Assembly: GCF_023078275.1 (NCBI RefSeq)
Contig: NC_062975.1
Location: forward strand, 16,467,141-16,531,140
DNA: 64,000 nt
Direction of reading: 5' to 3'
Source of the DNA: Leguminivora glycinivorella
Taxonomy: Eukaryota > Arthropoda > Insecta > Lepidoptera > Tortricidae
The translations under genes and the position numbers were made by a program. Below the pieces are notes generated by a model. The model was not told the DNA's origin, did no database searches, and saw nothing but the letters and a program-made list of their open reading frames with translations. This document shows, piece after piece, positions 32,770 through 44,900 of this stretch (its first letter is position 1; each line of letters opens with the position of its first letter).

Positions 32770-34160
32770 TGGTAGGCGAAGTTAACGACCATATTTTGCG
32801 TTTACCAACTCGAAAGCAAAACGCATGAAAACTCGAAAATTCGCGTTTTCCGGGATCTAAGGCTAAGCTAGATTGATTTTTCACCCCCGAAAACCCCCAC
32901 ATAGTGGTGGTGGTCGGAGAAGTCGACTGTGGTATATATCTTGTCATGGGCACTTTGATCTTTTTATTGAGCCTAAGCACAAAATAATAACTGCACCTAC
33001 TTATTGTTTTACTATAAGATTTTTATAAATTGTTTAGTAAATTGGACGGCAACGTCTTAGAACCCGTCTGAAAATAAAAGTGTAGTCTATTTCAACAAAG
33101 CGAAAAAGCTTTTAAGCTAAACAAAATACTTTCCGTGTATCTTACATATTGTATTTGTAACTATGTAGTAGTAAAGCCAGTCTTTCATAAGTTAATATAG
33201 CATTACCATACATTCCAGCATATCTCAACACTGCCGCCACGGTGCGCGCATAGCTCGGGTGATTCTTAAAAAATAAATAAAACAGTTTCCGTAAAACCCC
33301 CTAATTACTATAGTCAAAATCACCCAACTATGGTCCAAAATCTACTGTAAATATTTCGTTCAAGGATACCTTTTAATAGGTACATCATTTTTAAGTCTAA
33401 GGATGACTAATTAAATAAATAGATGAAAATACTGGGAGTCAAAGGACCATTGGAAATGATACTTAAATTATTTTTGAAATTGTGGACCATAGTAGTATTG
33501 GACTCTAGTTGAGGGGTTTCACGGTTCATGTACATAAACTTTTATCAATAATAGGTCTTTTAACGCCTCATGTTATCTTTATCATAAGACCAGCTTGCTG
33601 CCGTATTCAAACTGTCTTTGATTTGATATGATTAAGAGGTCAACGCGATATCGTCATTATTAGCTCTGTAAAAAACTCGAATCGTCTTCTGCCAATGAAA
33701 AAACATGAGTAGTAATTATTCACTGCGTTTTAACTTTGAATAATGTGTGAACCTTTGAATTCCTTCACTGATAATAATCCCATCCTCGTCGCCAGTAATA
33801 TTTTAAGGGTTTTAATGCGTAAGAGAAGAAAGTAAACTCCGAGTCAACGACACAACTGATTTATTAAGGGCGTACCCTCGAAATATTGATTATATAACTA
33901 CCCCACATTTTATACATATACAACAGTTTGCAAGTGTCCCCAAAATGTTCTCCTTAATAAGCTAAACTTTTTTTATTAAATCTTTAATTAGTTAAGGTGC
34001 TACTTTGTAGGTAGTTGTACTGTGCAATATTGTTTGTTGTTACAAAATGTTCATAAGTTTTGGTATATTTTAAAATAAAATTAAACTACTTAATTATAAA
34101 TATTTCCTAACATATAGATTAAGCCTAAAATGCAAGTAAGCGTAAGTAGTTCAGCGCTGG
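32770..34160. other. Non-coding stretch
   Basis: AT-rich; nothing recognisable. Confidence 0.4.
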
Positions 34161-34281
34161 TAGCCAAATTCACAAACGCTCACACTAATATCTGTTTCGC
34201 TTCGCTTTTGCGTATTGGCGCAACAGAGCCAGACTCCATTTCTGTCGGCGTCTGGCGTCGGCGATTCCCATTCGGCTACGC
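34161..34281. mobile_element. Palindromic MITE (family of 37319, 45993 and 46292)
   Basis: One end 'tagccaaattcacaaacgct' and the other 'cccattcggcta' are imperfectly inverted. The middle holds 'ttgcgtattggcgcaaca' and 'gagccagactcc'. Non-coding. Confidence 0.6.
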
Positions 34282-35515
34282 CGACAGTTCAGAGAATTCC
34301 ATCGACTTCAGAATCGCCCTGCTCAAGCCCCTCTCGCGGGTCGAATTTATTATTTAATCCGCGCCGCAATCTGCACCCGATCACAATGCATCGTAACTAA
34401 CCGTGAATAGCGACCTATGAAATTTTAGAAAATAACTTTGTACCTACTTAGAACTATAAATTACCATATAAAGGCAGATTTAAATACATATTTCAACATC
34501 TACTTAATAAAATACTGCGAGAATAGTCAAGATCACATTGCGGATCATTTATAGATAGTATTTCCACGAAAATAGCTTCTACTTACTTACTATACTTATT
34601 TACTTCAATAATGATGATGATATTTAAATAATTGTTGTACTATTTTCCTTTTTAGTGTTCCGACTTCCGTACCAAAAAGGTACAAAAAGGAACCCTTATG
34701 GCGCCGCTCTGTCCATCTGTCTGTCTGTCTGTCATATTATTAAATATCTCCAGAACTAAGTACTTATGCTGCTTAAAGCGATAGCGCTTTGAAATTCGGA
34801 ATACTTATGAACATCGTTAACCTTTACAAATTGAAGGCGTTATTTTTTAAATTTATTAATATTAATTACAGAAAACTGAAAATTCCAAGTATTTACAAAT
34901 ATAGAAAAAACAACAGCCTGTTTTAGTTGAAATAATTGCATTTAATTTACTACTACGTTTTCATTTCGTAAATGTTATCGCGGTAGAATGACTTGAAAAG
35001 TAGTAAGTAGTGTTTGTTACACTGTAGGCGCTGCTTATTTTTTAAACCTAAAGAATTTTGTTGCTGAAATTTATTACTTGATCCTCGCAGCAATCTGCTC
35101 TCGATCACAATGCATCGTAACTAACCGTGGAACACGATCCACGAAAGTGTCTGGAATACTTACAACCTGCAACTAGACTACTGAGACTAGAAAATATACT
35201 TGACATAGGATCAAGTATAAAGAGAATAGGGATGACGACTACATAAAAAAATGGCATTCTGTCCGTCAGATCGTCCAAAAATACTGAACACATATTTTTC
35301 ACTTTATCTAATTAGTGAAAAAATACAAAGATATATGTAGAGCATCAAAGTGCCGGAGTGGGGGCTTGTGACGTCACTACGCATTATTAAACTACAATAT
35401 TATAATTTATTTAAATTAATTTCCATATAAGTAGAGTACCTACCTAGTCTGTTAGTATTTTTTTTGATAAATACTTTTGCATGTTAAATTTTATCTTGTT
35501 ATTTAATGTTAATTA
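34282..35515. other. Non-coding stretch with a CTGT run
   Basis: Near 34670-34740 lies a fragment with 'ggaacccttatggcgccgct' and a short CTGT array, reminiscent of 6563-6945. The phrase 'gatcacaatgcatcgtaac' occurs twice (near 34379 and 35103), so a local duplication is possible. Confidence 0.45.
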
Positions 35516-35519
35516 TAAG

Positions 35520-35725
35520 ATGTAATGTTTTGAAAAGAAGTGGCCCGCCGAGTTTCTTGCCGGTCCCATAGTGGATTGGATACCCCCCTCCCAACTGAGG
35601 GGGGACTGAAATCTTCTCGAGGCTGAGGCGTAGGGTTAGAGGCGGCGTAGCTTTATTTGACGTTCATATGCGCATTGTAATATGCCTACTTGAAAAATAA
35701 ATATTTCATTTTCATTTTCACTTTT
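35520..35725 (+). repeat. Probable LINE 3' end with TTTCA tail
   Basis: 'cgccgagtttcttgccggt', 'gacgttcatatgcgcattgt', 'aatatgcctacttg', then AATAAA and 'atttcattttcattttca'. Polyadenylation-like signal plus simple tail suggest a non-LTR 3' end on the plus strand. Family recognised only loosely. Confidence 0.5.
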
Positions 35726-37318
35726 AAGTAAAAATTGTACCTAGGCGTAACGTCACGCGAATCGTCAACGCACTGTACCGTCGTCATTTTTTGTTTACGA
35801 GAAAAAAGAAAAAATAGGTGTCCCAAATTTATCTGACGGACTAAATAGTTTTTTTTTAGTCATCTCGTCTATTACAGTACTGTCGAAGTCATCTCTGTAT
35901 ACCTAGTCACAGAACATAGACTGTTATCTCTCGACACAGGATTAAAACTTTGACCCTCAGTTTTGACGTTTTGACAGAAGTCATTTCTGTCTATTCTGAC
36001 CATCTCTCAGTCACAGTATAATAAAGAGTATTATCATACAGTATTATCATACAGTATGGCCACTCCCGCTCCCCGCTGAAAGTGCCGCCCACCCTCTCTC
36101 GGTTACCTCACAGTTACCGTCTGTCAAAAACGCGAACAGTCGACCTGTCATATGTCACTCATACAAGCATAGTACGCGTTCACCTACACGAGCTTACACT
36201 GTGTGCTAGGTACGCGCCTGTTTCATATATTTAATCGCCAGTGTCCGAGGTGTGTCTCAGTGGACTTCCATCCCAAAGCGTATGTTCTTACTTTATATTG
36301 CTAAGCGTTGTTTAGCAAAAAAAGACTGAGGAAAGTGGTGAATTGTGGCAGGTATTACCAACTTTATCCGTTCAACTTTATGTAGACAAACCCATGGTGA
36401 TCTAAAAGAAGAAGGATTGCGATGGGAGTACGCCGTTTCTGATATTTTGAGTCGCATCGGATGTTATATCCATATACATGTATGATATTGTGTCCATTTT
36501 TGAATCACAGTTCTGTTTATCTTTACAGGTAAATAAGTGAAGAATACTACAATACACCCTTTTTGTTTGGGCAGTCGTGTAAAAACACGTTTGTATGTTA
36601 TACGTAGTTACGATATAATTTATTTAGACTACACACGAATAAATGAAGTAAATTTTAAAAATCCTGGGTAACTAGCTCGCTACAGCCGCGCCATCCGTCA
36701 TGCAAAATTGAACATTATGATTCCATTTATTAGTTCATTTTGCTTTAGATTTACTCACTACGCCTATTGTAGTACTGTAAGCAACATAGGGTCACCAATT
36801 TAGGTTTTAGTTCTGTATTAACAAGGTTGAAAATTTGTCGTTTGTTAACATCATGGATGTGTTAAGATAGACACCGTATTATTAAGCGTTTACAAAGAGC
36901 AAAAGACCACCCTTTGCTCTTTGTACACATGTGTACACACAGAATGTACAATTTTTATTTTACTGGTAAAATAGTGGTGGTGAGTAGCATCTTATATGTA
37001 CATTGTACAATTGTAAAGTTTATTATACACACCACATTATATACATACACTGAAAAAGCACAGGATATTTACAAATAAACGCTATTTACTCATATTATTT
37101 AAAAAACGCGTGCATAACAAAGTAACATGACAGAACTGAAAAAAATATGTAACTACAAAAAACAAATAACGCGCGCTGGCAGCGGCATCCGTACCGGCCA
37201 GGGTGCCAGCAGTGCTGGCCCAGCACGCGCGCATCAATCACGGGGGTTGGTCGTTCCATCGCCTACGCCTAATGTTCCAAAATTACACTAGTGTTGGTTG
37301 CAAACGCTGACACAACTG
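35726..37318. other. Non-coding stretch with hairpins
   Basis: 'agtattatcatac' is repeated in tandem near 36027-36057. A 13-bp perfect hairpin is at 36891-36925, followed by the palindrome 'tgtacacatgtgtaca'. 'ggcaggtattacc' near 36349 looks like a splice donor, but no supporting exon can be shown. Confidence 0.4.
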
Positions 37319-37470
37319 GCCCCGTAGCCGAATGGCATTTCTCCGACGCCAAACGAAAGCGATACGCCGCTGGCTCTGTCGCGCACATACGCAAGCGCGA
37401 TAGAGATAGATATCTACTAGCGCTTCGTTTCGTGAGCGTTTCGTGAGCGTTTGTGCCATTCGGCTAGCCA
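37319..37470. mobile_element. Palindromic MITE
   Basis: 'cccgtagccgaatggcattt' at the left and 'tttgtgccattcggctagcc' at the right are inverted. The interior has 'ctggctctgtcgcg', 'agcgcgatagagatagat' and a duplicated 'tttcgtgagcg'. Best-preserved member of the family. Confidence 0.7.
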
Positions 37471-38920
37471 CCCTGGATCGAGTGTTGCGTTCCCGTACAA
37501 AATTACGACGGGAGAACATAGGTGGCTTCGATTTAGTTTGAATGCTCCCCTACGAGTCTACGAGTTCAAGTGGTCTATGGGTACACTGTACGCCTATTCG
37601 TCATGGGTACAGTTGAGCACGACATTTGATAAAGCCGTTGCGGTTTTGCGCGCAATATTTCACATACGCGGTGACAACGCGGGCTAGCTAATCCGCACCC
37701 GAAATTAAACTTTGTTTTGAAAATGAAAGGGTTGCTTTTAGCGTGAATGAGGTTGGGTTAAAAAGCGTGGAGCCGGCGACAGGAGCATTATTATCCAGGT
37801 CGCTTCACCGGTGCGTCGCTGTGCACTAAGGTGCGTTGGGGTTATTTTAAAGTACTGCATAAATTAAAGATTTAGGGTAATATTTACAATGGTTTTATGC
37901 GCAAAGTCCTAAAAGCAGAACAAGAACAATAATTAAAAGTGGGGTAAAACAATCCGTAGATAAGATAAAATTGTGGGGAAAATAAGCTGTTTAAGATACC
38001 TACTTGAAAATATGCTAAAGACATAGGAACATTAAACAAACGTAATTGATTACCTGCAACACCAGGGATTACAAATGCGAAAAAAAAAACGATTATAAAT
38101 ATGTCTAGGATTGCAGCAGTGCCACTTTATTTACCTACGATTCCATTTCTATTCGATTTGGTTTTTGCAAAGGGCAAAGTTATGCTTAGTATTTTACCTT
38201 CTAGGGCTTCTAGGTAAATACCTATACAACATTTATTTTACATGCAACCTAGATATGAGAATGCAATGTGGAAGAATAACAAAAAAAAAACTGCACAAAT
38301 TACCATCTCAATAAAAAAAAGTATTTTTTTTATTTCCTTACATTTTGGAATAATTCCAAGCCACCTTTATGCAGCGCTGAGCTCCATAATTAATAGTAGA
38401 CAAGTGCACTGAAGAAAGCGACGTGCTATTCATCTTCTCGAAACTTTTTACAATGCCTAAAGTTTTGGCGTTAATGGCTTTCGTTTCATACTAAATATCT
38501 TAATAAAATAGCTTGATCTAAAATCTAAAACAAATATCTTAAGTTTTTGAAGAATTAGGTAGGTATTTTTAGTGCAAATGATTTTGGTCGAAGGGTTTCA
38601 CGGAGAATATAAGTATAGCAGTCAAGGAAAATGGGAAATCTAAAGACTTGATGATTCGATTACTACTGAAAAGAGTGATAAATGCTACAAGTACCTAAAT
38701 ACTAGGTACTTTTAACGTCAGAATCGATGAAAGAATGTATTAACATTTGATTTTGACGATTATAACGATGTGTCGCTTGTCTGTTCTAGTTTCTTTTACG
38801 TTCTCATTTTGACAAACAAAACGCCGTTTTCACTTTTTGTACCGCGTTGAACAAGAACGCGCTTATTTTAGACAGAGCAATAAAACAACGGTTTTTTTTC
38901 CTCCTTTTTATTTGTTATTA
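37471..38920. other. Non-coding stretch
   Basis: Nothing recognisable; A-rich runs at about 38080 and 38280-38330. Confidence 0.4.
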
Positions 38921-38927
38921 AGTCAAA

Positions 38928-39083
38928 ATGGAGCAAAAACGCAGGCACTTATCGAATCGTAAACAAAGCTGCGCCGCGGCGACCCGAGACATTAAAAGTT
39001 ACCCGCGGATCAGCTGGCATCAGCTTTTCACTTTGTCGGGATTTTATTCCAAGTATCTAGCCCGCGATGGTGGGAGACAGTGA
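38928..39083 (+). CDS. Candidate 51-codon small ORF (host, unproven)
   Basis: ATG at 38928 has a good insect start context (gtcaaaATGG) and opens 51 codons, beginning MEQKRRHLSNRK and ending with TGA at 39081. The composition is Arg/Lys/Ser-rich and no family is recognised. It lies in one of the few CpG-rich patches of the window and overlaps, in another frame, the short ATG frame at 39067 that runs into a splice-donor-like site. It could be an upstream ORF, a real micropeptide or chance. Confidence 0.2.
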   Translation: MEQKRRHLSNRKQSCAAATRDIKSYPRISWHQLFTLSGFYSKYLARDGGRQ

Positions 39084-39115
39084 CGCGCGGCGCGAGAGCG
39101 GAGGCTTAGGTAAGC
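39067..39115 (+). other. Candidate first coding exon end with splice donor
   Basis: ATG at 39067 with an in-frame stop just upstream (39058-39060) opens 43 nt of CpG-rich coding-like sequence (MVGDSDARRESGGL) that ends at TTAG|GTAAGC (donor at 39110). This matches a donor consensus well. No acceptor or second exon could be linked. Confidence 0.25.
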
Positions 39116-40629
39116 GGTAGCGGCGAGTTACGGTCAATTGAAATTGTAACTCAAAATCAAAAGTTATTGTACTGAGTGACATTTTCATCATAGAATAAAC
39201 ATTTATTCCTGAACACAGGAATGAAGTGCCACGAAATGGCCTCATCTCTGAGTGTTCATCATGATGTTTGATTTCTGTTGTGAAGCCAGTGTGTTATTAC
39301 CGCTGCTGCAAATTTCTTCCATTGAAAGATAAATTATGAACTTAAATCCGTCACCCATTGTATCAAATTATTTGTCTGGAAGTTGTTTAACAACGACAAC
39401 AAAGAAGCTGCAAAAATAATGCCATAAAAATTTGACATTATGAGTTTATTGACCTGTCAAGGTAGGTAACATCCGCCGCTTTATTGCTAAAAAACTAGGA
39501 AACTTGAATAAAAGCGAAACCTAAAACCTTGGTCAGTTAGTTGAGGACTGACTTGAATAAAAGCGAAACCTAAAACCTTGGTCAGTTAGTTGAGGACTGT
39601 CAGCCATCTAAGTGATTAGGATTTGTAACAAGCGTCATATATTTTAAATTCTTGTGCTCGATGGAACCGCCAATCTCAGTTCTATATCCCCACCTTATCC
39701 CCCATTGATCTCTTTCTCACTGAAAGGGTTCACTTTTAAGCTCTCTGTAGTCCTTCCAAAGGGCTTTTCCAGATAAGACTTGTTTGGGCCAATCTCTACA
39801 AAAAGGCCACGTTATCAATTTAATCATGGGATAGCCCCATACGGGTTTTTTCGCTATCAATGTCCCTATGTTAATGCTTTAAGGCTTTCAAAGAGATTAG
39901 GGCCTTACAATTAAATGATACTTTCGGAGTACTTATTCAAATGTTTTCTTTGAACTTGTGTTTATTTTGAAAGTATTACGGAGCACGTTTTAATGTGGAT
40001 GATAGAAGTCCAATAGGTAGGTAGATACCGTGATATTTTGTCAAGTTTTGTGTGAATAGAGAGTGATCTTCGTGATTAAATATAATAAATGGTATTGCTT
40101 TTTGCTATGGAAATGGATTATATCGTATAAAAGTTACATAATATACAGCACGACGTAACGAATTCGTCACAGCGTTCGTTAATGCGTTTCCATACTTATT
40201 TAATTATATTTCATGAGTAACTATGAATGTCGCGCTAAACGGATATGTACACAAAAATTAAGATTCTTCTACAACATAATGTTTATTTTATTAATATCTT
40301 ATAATTATCTAAGTTTATAATTGAAAGAACTGTAAGCACTAGGAAACCAGGACAGTATACAAGAGTGTACTATCGTAGTTTCCTAGTGTTTGCGAGTTGT
40401 AGACAGATAGGTACCTTGTGTTTTACGTACAGAAGGATAGTAACGCGCGCCGAGGGGCCTATTCGTGTTAAACGCCCCGGTTAAACTAGCGACATGCGAC
40501 AGGCCATGGCCTAGTGTATTTTAAAAACTTTCATTTAAAAACCAAGGTTGGTTTAAACTGTAAAATTTATGTCTTTTGCATCAATGTTTTAAATTTTGCG
40601 TTCGTGCCTTTAGGACTAATTATTGTATG
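39116..40629. other. Non-coding stretch
   Basis: Holds the 49-bp tandem duplication annotated separately and an imperfect hairpin near 40336-40393 ('gcactaggaaacc' with 'gtttcctagtg'). No gene supported. Confidence 0.4.
39502..39599 (+). repeat. Perfect 49-bp tandem duplication
   Basis: Two adjacent identical units (39502-39550 and 39551-39599), each starting 'acttgaataaaagcg' and ending 'gttgaggactg'. Confidence 0.95.
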
Positions 40630-41130
40630 AAAAAAACCGGCCAAGAACTGTCGGGCCACGCTCAGTGTAGGGTTCCGTAGTTTCCCGTATTTTTTTTAAA
40701 AACTGTTCAACCTATCAAGTTTAAAATAATTTTCCTAGGAAGTCTTTATTAAGTTCTACTTTTGTGATTATGGTTCAATAGTTAGTTAGAGCCGGACGTA
40801 TTTTTTTTTACTTTAGGGCGATTATTTCCGAAAATATTAACAATATCAAAAAATGGTTTTCCTAAACCCAAATTATTTTTTAATACCTATCGAACAATAT
40901 ATCACACGTTAGGGTTGAAATAAAAAAAAAACACTCCCCACTTTACGTGTAGGAGGGAAATTCCACTTTTTATTTCTGCACTTCATCAACGTAATTGATA
41001 TATATATATTGGCACCAAAATTTTAGCTTTCTAGCGATATCAGTTACTTAGATTATCAGCGGACGGACGGACGGACAGATAGACATGGCGAAACTATAAG
41101 GGTTCCTAGTTGACTACGGAACCCTAAAAA
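40630..41130 (+). mobile_element. 0.5-kb dispersed element, copy 1
   Basis: Starts 'aaaccggccaagaactgtcg', then 'cacgctcagtgtagggttcc', and ends 'ttgactacggaaccctaaaa'; 'agggttccgtag' and 'ctacggaaccct' are inverted. Contains a GGAC run followed by 'agacatggcgaaactataag'. Same layout as 44336-44900. No ORF. Confidence 0.7.
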
Positions 41131-41198
41131 GGAAATATTTTGTATACTTAGTTCACTTAGTATATGGATATTATTTATCAACGTCACTTAAGTCAATT

Positions 41199-41228
41199 GG
41201 TATCTAAAGTAAAACCACTTTAGATACC
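41199..41228. other. Perfect 12-bp hairpin
   Basis: 'ggtatctaaagt' and 'actttagatacc' are separated by a 6-base loop. Function unknown; could be a remnant of a small palindromic element. Confidence 0.7.
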
Positions 41229-41599
41229 ATTAATTAGTTATGATTAATAAATGAATAATAATGATATTAATTATTTAACCATTTTGATTTTTCGTCATTG
41301 CAGCGTGTTATATATTTAAAAAAAAATATTTTATAAAATTAAAAGAAACTGACTACCTACGGTACTAAAATTTTATATTTTTCACAGGAACAATCACGTA
41401 CCGATAAATCGGGCCAGCGAGTCAATATTGGGGACGGCTTTACGGCGCATAAAACTTTTATAGTGTAAAATAAAACTCGTGCCCCGTGAATAATGGAAAT
41501 TCGTACGTAATATACGGATGATTTGTCCAGGAAAGGGCCATTGTCGCTGGCTTTCGCAATTGAGTTCTTTGAATATCAGGTATCAGGGTACCTAACCAA

Positions 41600-41684
41600 T
41601 GTCATCGCTTACACTTCGTAAACGTATTGTAGCCAAACTACGTTTCGCAAGCCACGTAGTGTCAACGATTGTCACTTCGGCTAG
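41600..41684. mobile_element. Diverged palindromic MITE fragment
   Basis: 'atcgcttacacttcgta', 'acgtagtgtcaacgatt' and 'gtcacttcggctag' follow the same order as 9752-9863. Confidence 0.4.
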
Positions 41685-42379
41685 ACTGGCAGATGTCAGT
41701 CTGTCAGAAACAGACAGCACCGAATAACCGCCAGGTTGTTACCGTCCTTTACGCAAACCGGTATTGACCAGAGGATAATACTTACTAGAAGATCGAAATC
41801 GATCGGTGTTTAGGACTCTTGCATATTAAAAAGTTTTTTTTTCAGCAAACTCGTAAAGATGACTCTTTTTAAAGCTTTCATCCTTTCATGATTTTGAAGT
41901 TTTCAGTCATTTTATAATTGCAGCCTGTGGACCAGTTTTACGCAGCGATGTCAGCGATCGTACAATAATATACCATGCTGATAATTTTTACGTCTACTCC
42001 AACCACATTTATTGAGACTGCCCACCGATGAGGATATTACTAAATGCACTAGTGCTTAATTAGAGATTATGGCAACTGACACTTGTATCAATCATTGTTT
42101 ATCGGAATGAATTTTGTCGATTTTCATTACAAAATTCTATTAACTACTCCAAATGTATTGAAATTTCGAATGGCCAAACTACGCATTCAATTTGCGGTTA
42201 ATCACGAGCTTCGTGCGTATTTAATATTTATCCATAAATAGTTTTTAGCTGTAAATTAAAATGGAATTTAATAGTAGCTATTCATATTCATGGTAGCTTT
42301 AAACCCACTACAATTTAAGAATTTTTCACCACAGTACCTACTCATTTTTAGTTGTTAGCTCTAGTTCAAAATAATATAT
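41685..42379. other. Non-coding stretch
   Basis: AT-rich, no gene or clear repeat. Confidence 0.4.
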
Positions 42380-42650
42380 TTATTTATTTGTAAAACACAT
42401 TAAAATTAATAAAAAAACAAATGGGTGATGACGTAACTGCGTGGCTCCGTTGTGTCGTTTGCCCCGGTGTAGGATTCGGCAGGTTGCCCCGAACCGCCGA
42501 AACACTACACCTTTCGTCCAGAAGTCTGCGCTCGCGATGGTGTCCTGCAGCGGCCGCGGCACGCGTACTACAAACGAGCTGAAGTGCACGTAGTGACGCG
42601 ACTGCAGCTGTTGCACCCTCAGTGTATAGCCAGTCTTCCGGCAAACGTAG
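42380..42650 (-). pseudogene. LINE ORF1 C-terminal fragment, minus strand
   Basis: The minus frame encodes a stretch like that at 60801-61088 (+): TGYTLRVQQLQSRHYVHFSS, VPRPLQDTIASADFW, KGVVFRRF. The 'SFxVxVP…FWPxGVxxRRF' pattern is typical of the C-terminal region of ORF1 (Gag-like, RNA-binding) proteins of insect non-LTR elements. A one-base loss in the CC of 'ggttccgg' (about 42490) shifts the frame after RRF relative to the other copy; the original frame continues in the overlapping register (RGNLPNPTPGQTTQRS). A decayed fragment. Confidence 0.65.
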
Positions 42651-43469
42651 TATTATGATTACTTACTGTAGTCCACTAGATTAAAATTAGTCATGAAAAA
42701 AAACACCATAAAAATACTGTCATTTTGTCAACTGATAATTACGATGCAACCACAAAAACAGGTTTTTTAATATAGTTCATTAGCATCGATTACGAACATA
42801 GCGGGGAAGGAACTAGATAAAATAAAATTCATTGCACTATTACACAATGTACTATTGGCGCAAACATAATTAAATTATACACACTGTATTGTTTCTCATA
42901 AAGTTAATTTAAAAATATGAAAAACTTATAGGTAGGTATGCAAAAAAAAACCTATATGATAAAAAGTACTGGAAAAGACTTTTCACAGACTCACCAACTC
43001 TATTTATTGTGGTCCAATACGTTTAAATGTATAAATATTCCCAAAACCACCCGAAATTGGCCCTTATTACGTTGTAACAAGAGCTCAGGGGCGGTGCATT
43101 TTTGCAGCATGTCGCCAGTTAAGTAATGTTCCTGTGACATTTTCCATCTGTATGCAAATGCAGCCACGGAATGCTCCAGAATCCGAACTAAAGAGACTTA
43201 GAATGAAGTTAGTTCACTTTGTATTCAATAACTCGTTCCTTGAAAATATGTGTTATGTTTACTTTGAATTTAATTGACAGCATAAACATACATATGCGAT
43301 GCGATGCCAAAATTTTCAATTTTTTTAGGTGTTTTTGATGCTTTCATTCTTATTTCTTCAAGCCACTAAAAAAGTGACAGCAGACATTCATTATTTGTCG
43401 ATTTTAAAGAAAAGAAAGGCATTGTGACTGTGGGGAAACCAGACTAATTACTTTTATTATTTATTTATT
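42651..43469. other. Non-coding stretch
   Basis: AT-rich; at 43420-43450 'gggaaaccagactaatta' resembles the SINE body and may be an older SINE scrap. Confidence 0.4.
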
Positions 43470-43486
43470 ATGTAATTGTTGACGAT

Positions 43487-43614
43487 TGAAAGGTCAGATG
43501 GCAGTCGCTTTTGTAAAACTAGTGCTCACGCCAAATCTTGGGATTAGTTGTCAAAGCGGACCACAGGCTTCCATGAGCCGTGGCAAATGCCGGGATAACG
43601 CAAGGAGGATGATG
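43487..43614 (+). mobile_element. 5'-truncated SINE with 17-bp target-site duplication
   Basis: 'atgtaattgttgacgat' at 43470-43486 and 43615-43631 flanks the 3' part of the SINE seen at 7525: 'aggtcagatggcagtcgctt', 'caaatcttgggattagttg', 'aatgccgggataacgc', GATGATG tail. The tRNA head is missing. 5' truncation is characteristic of target-primed reverse transcription. Confidence 0.88.
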
Positions 43615-43734
43615 ATGTAATTGTTGACGATCCTGATGAGACGATAAACATAATTTTGACATGCAGCAAAATCTAAATCTAAATCGAATCCAAAATTTTA
43701 TTCAGTCTGGCAAAAATAGTGGAAATCAAAATGA

Positions 43735-43935
43735 AGCAACCTACATCCTATGACCACGACCATACGGCAATCAAATCACTTGGCCTTATGTGGCTGGATC
43801 GAGCACACTTTTTGGCATCACAAAAGTACAGCTTCTGTCCATAACTATTCTGCCCACCGCGATGCGACATCGCTTAAATATCACAAAAGACAAAGGAACT
43901 TAGCGGTGACAGATCGGCGGCGACAGCATTAACGC
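43735..43935 (+). pseudogene. Possible BEL/Pao pol scrap
   Basis: One plus frame reads HDHTAIKSLGLMW, which resembles the 'IKTLGLxW' motif downstream of RT in BEL/Pao elements. Stops occur soon after and no other motif could be linked. Weak; may be chance. Confidence 0.25.
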
Positions 43936-44335
43936 CCAAGAATAAAGTGCCGTTTTTACAACCCCCGACATGCTCACAATTTATCCTCCGAGGGACGGGA
44001 CGCTTCTTATATTTAATCTGTTAAATGTACTGCTTTAAAGGGTGCTGAAATGTCCTTATTTGTTCCAGTTTGAAGGACCTTATACACCGTGAGTTTGAAT
44101 AACCCGAAAGATGTGAACAGTGTATTCCTGAACACATTTAGAGACTAAATAAAATGTCATTATGAAAATAGGTACCTAGATTTGGCTTAGATTTGGAGAT
44201 AATTACATTTTTCTCCAAAACTGTTCGTCATAACTTGAAACAAAAATGCATTTTTACTGAAGTTTACAACCACTAAGTATTCTAGACTTGTCATAGAAAC
44301 ATTTGCGGAAACCGCTTACTCAAGAAATATAATAT

Positions 44336-44900
44336 AAAAAAAAAAAACCGGCCAAGAGCGTGTCGGGCCACGCTCAGTGTAGGGTTCCGTAGTTTTTCGT
44401 ATTTTTCTCAAAAACTACTAAACCTATCAAGTTCAAAACAATTTTCCTAGAAAGTCTTTATAAAGTTCTACTTTGGTGATTTTTTTCATATTTTTTAAAC
44501 ATATGGTTCAAAAGTTAGAGGGGGGGGGACGCACTTTTTTTTCCTTTAGGAGCGATTATTTCCGAAAATATTAATATTATCAAAAAACGATCTTAGTAAA
44601 CCCTTATTCATTTTCAAATACCTATCCAACAATATATCACATGTTGGGGTTGGAATTAAAAAAAATAATATCAGCCTCCACTTTACATGTAGGGGGGGTA
44701 CCCTAATAAAACATGTTTTTCCATTTTTTATTTTTTCACTTTGTTGGCGTTATTGATATACATATTGGTACCAAATTTCAGCTTTCTAGTGCTTACGGTT
44801 ACTGAGATTATCCGCGGACGGACGGACGGACGGACGGACGGACGGACAGACAGACATGGCGAAACTATAAGGGTTCCTAGTTGACTACGGAACCCTAAAA
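44336..44900 (+). mobile_element. 0.5-kb dispersed element, copy 2
   Basis: Same ends and order as 40630-41130, with a longer GGAC array (44816-44856) and extra G and A runs. The body phrases 'cgattatttccgaaaatatt' and 'aacctatcaagtt' are shared. Both copies have the same orientation, 3.7 kb apart. Confidence 0.7.
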
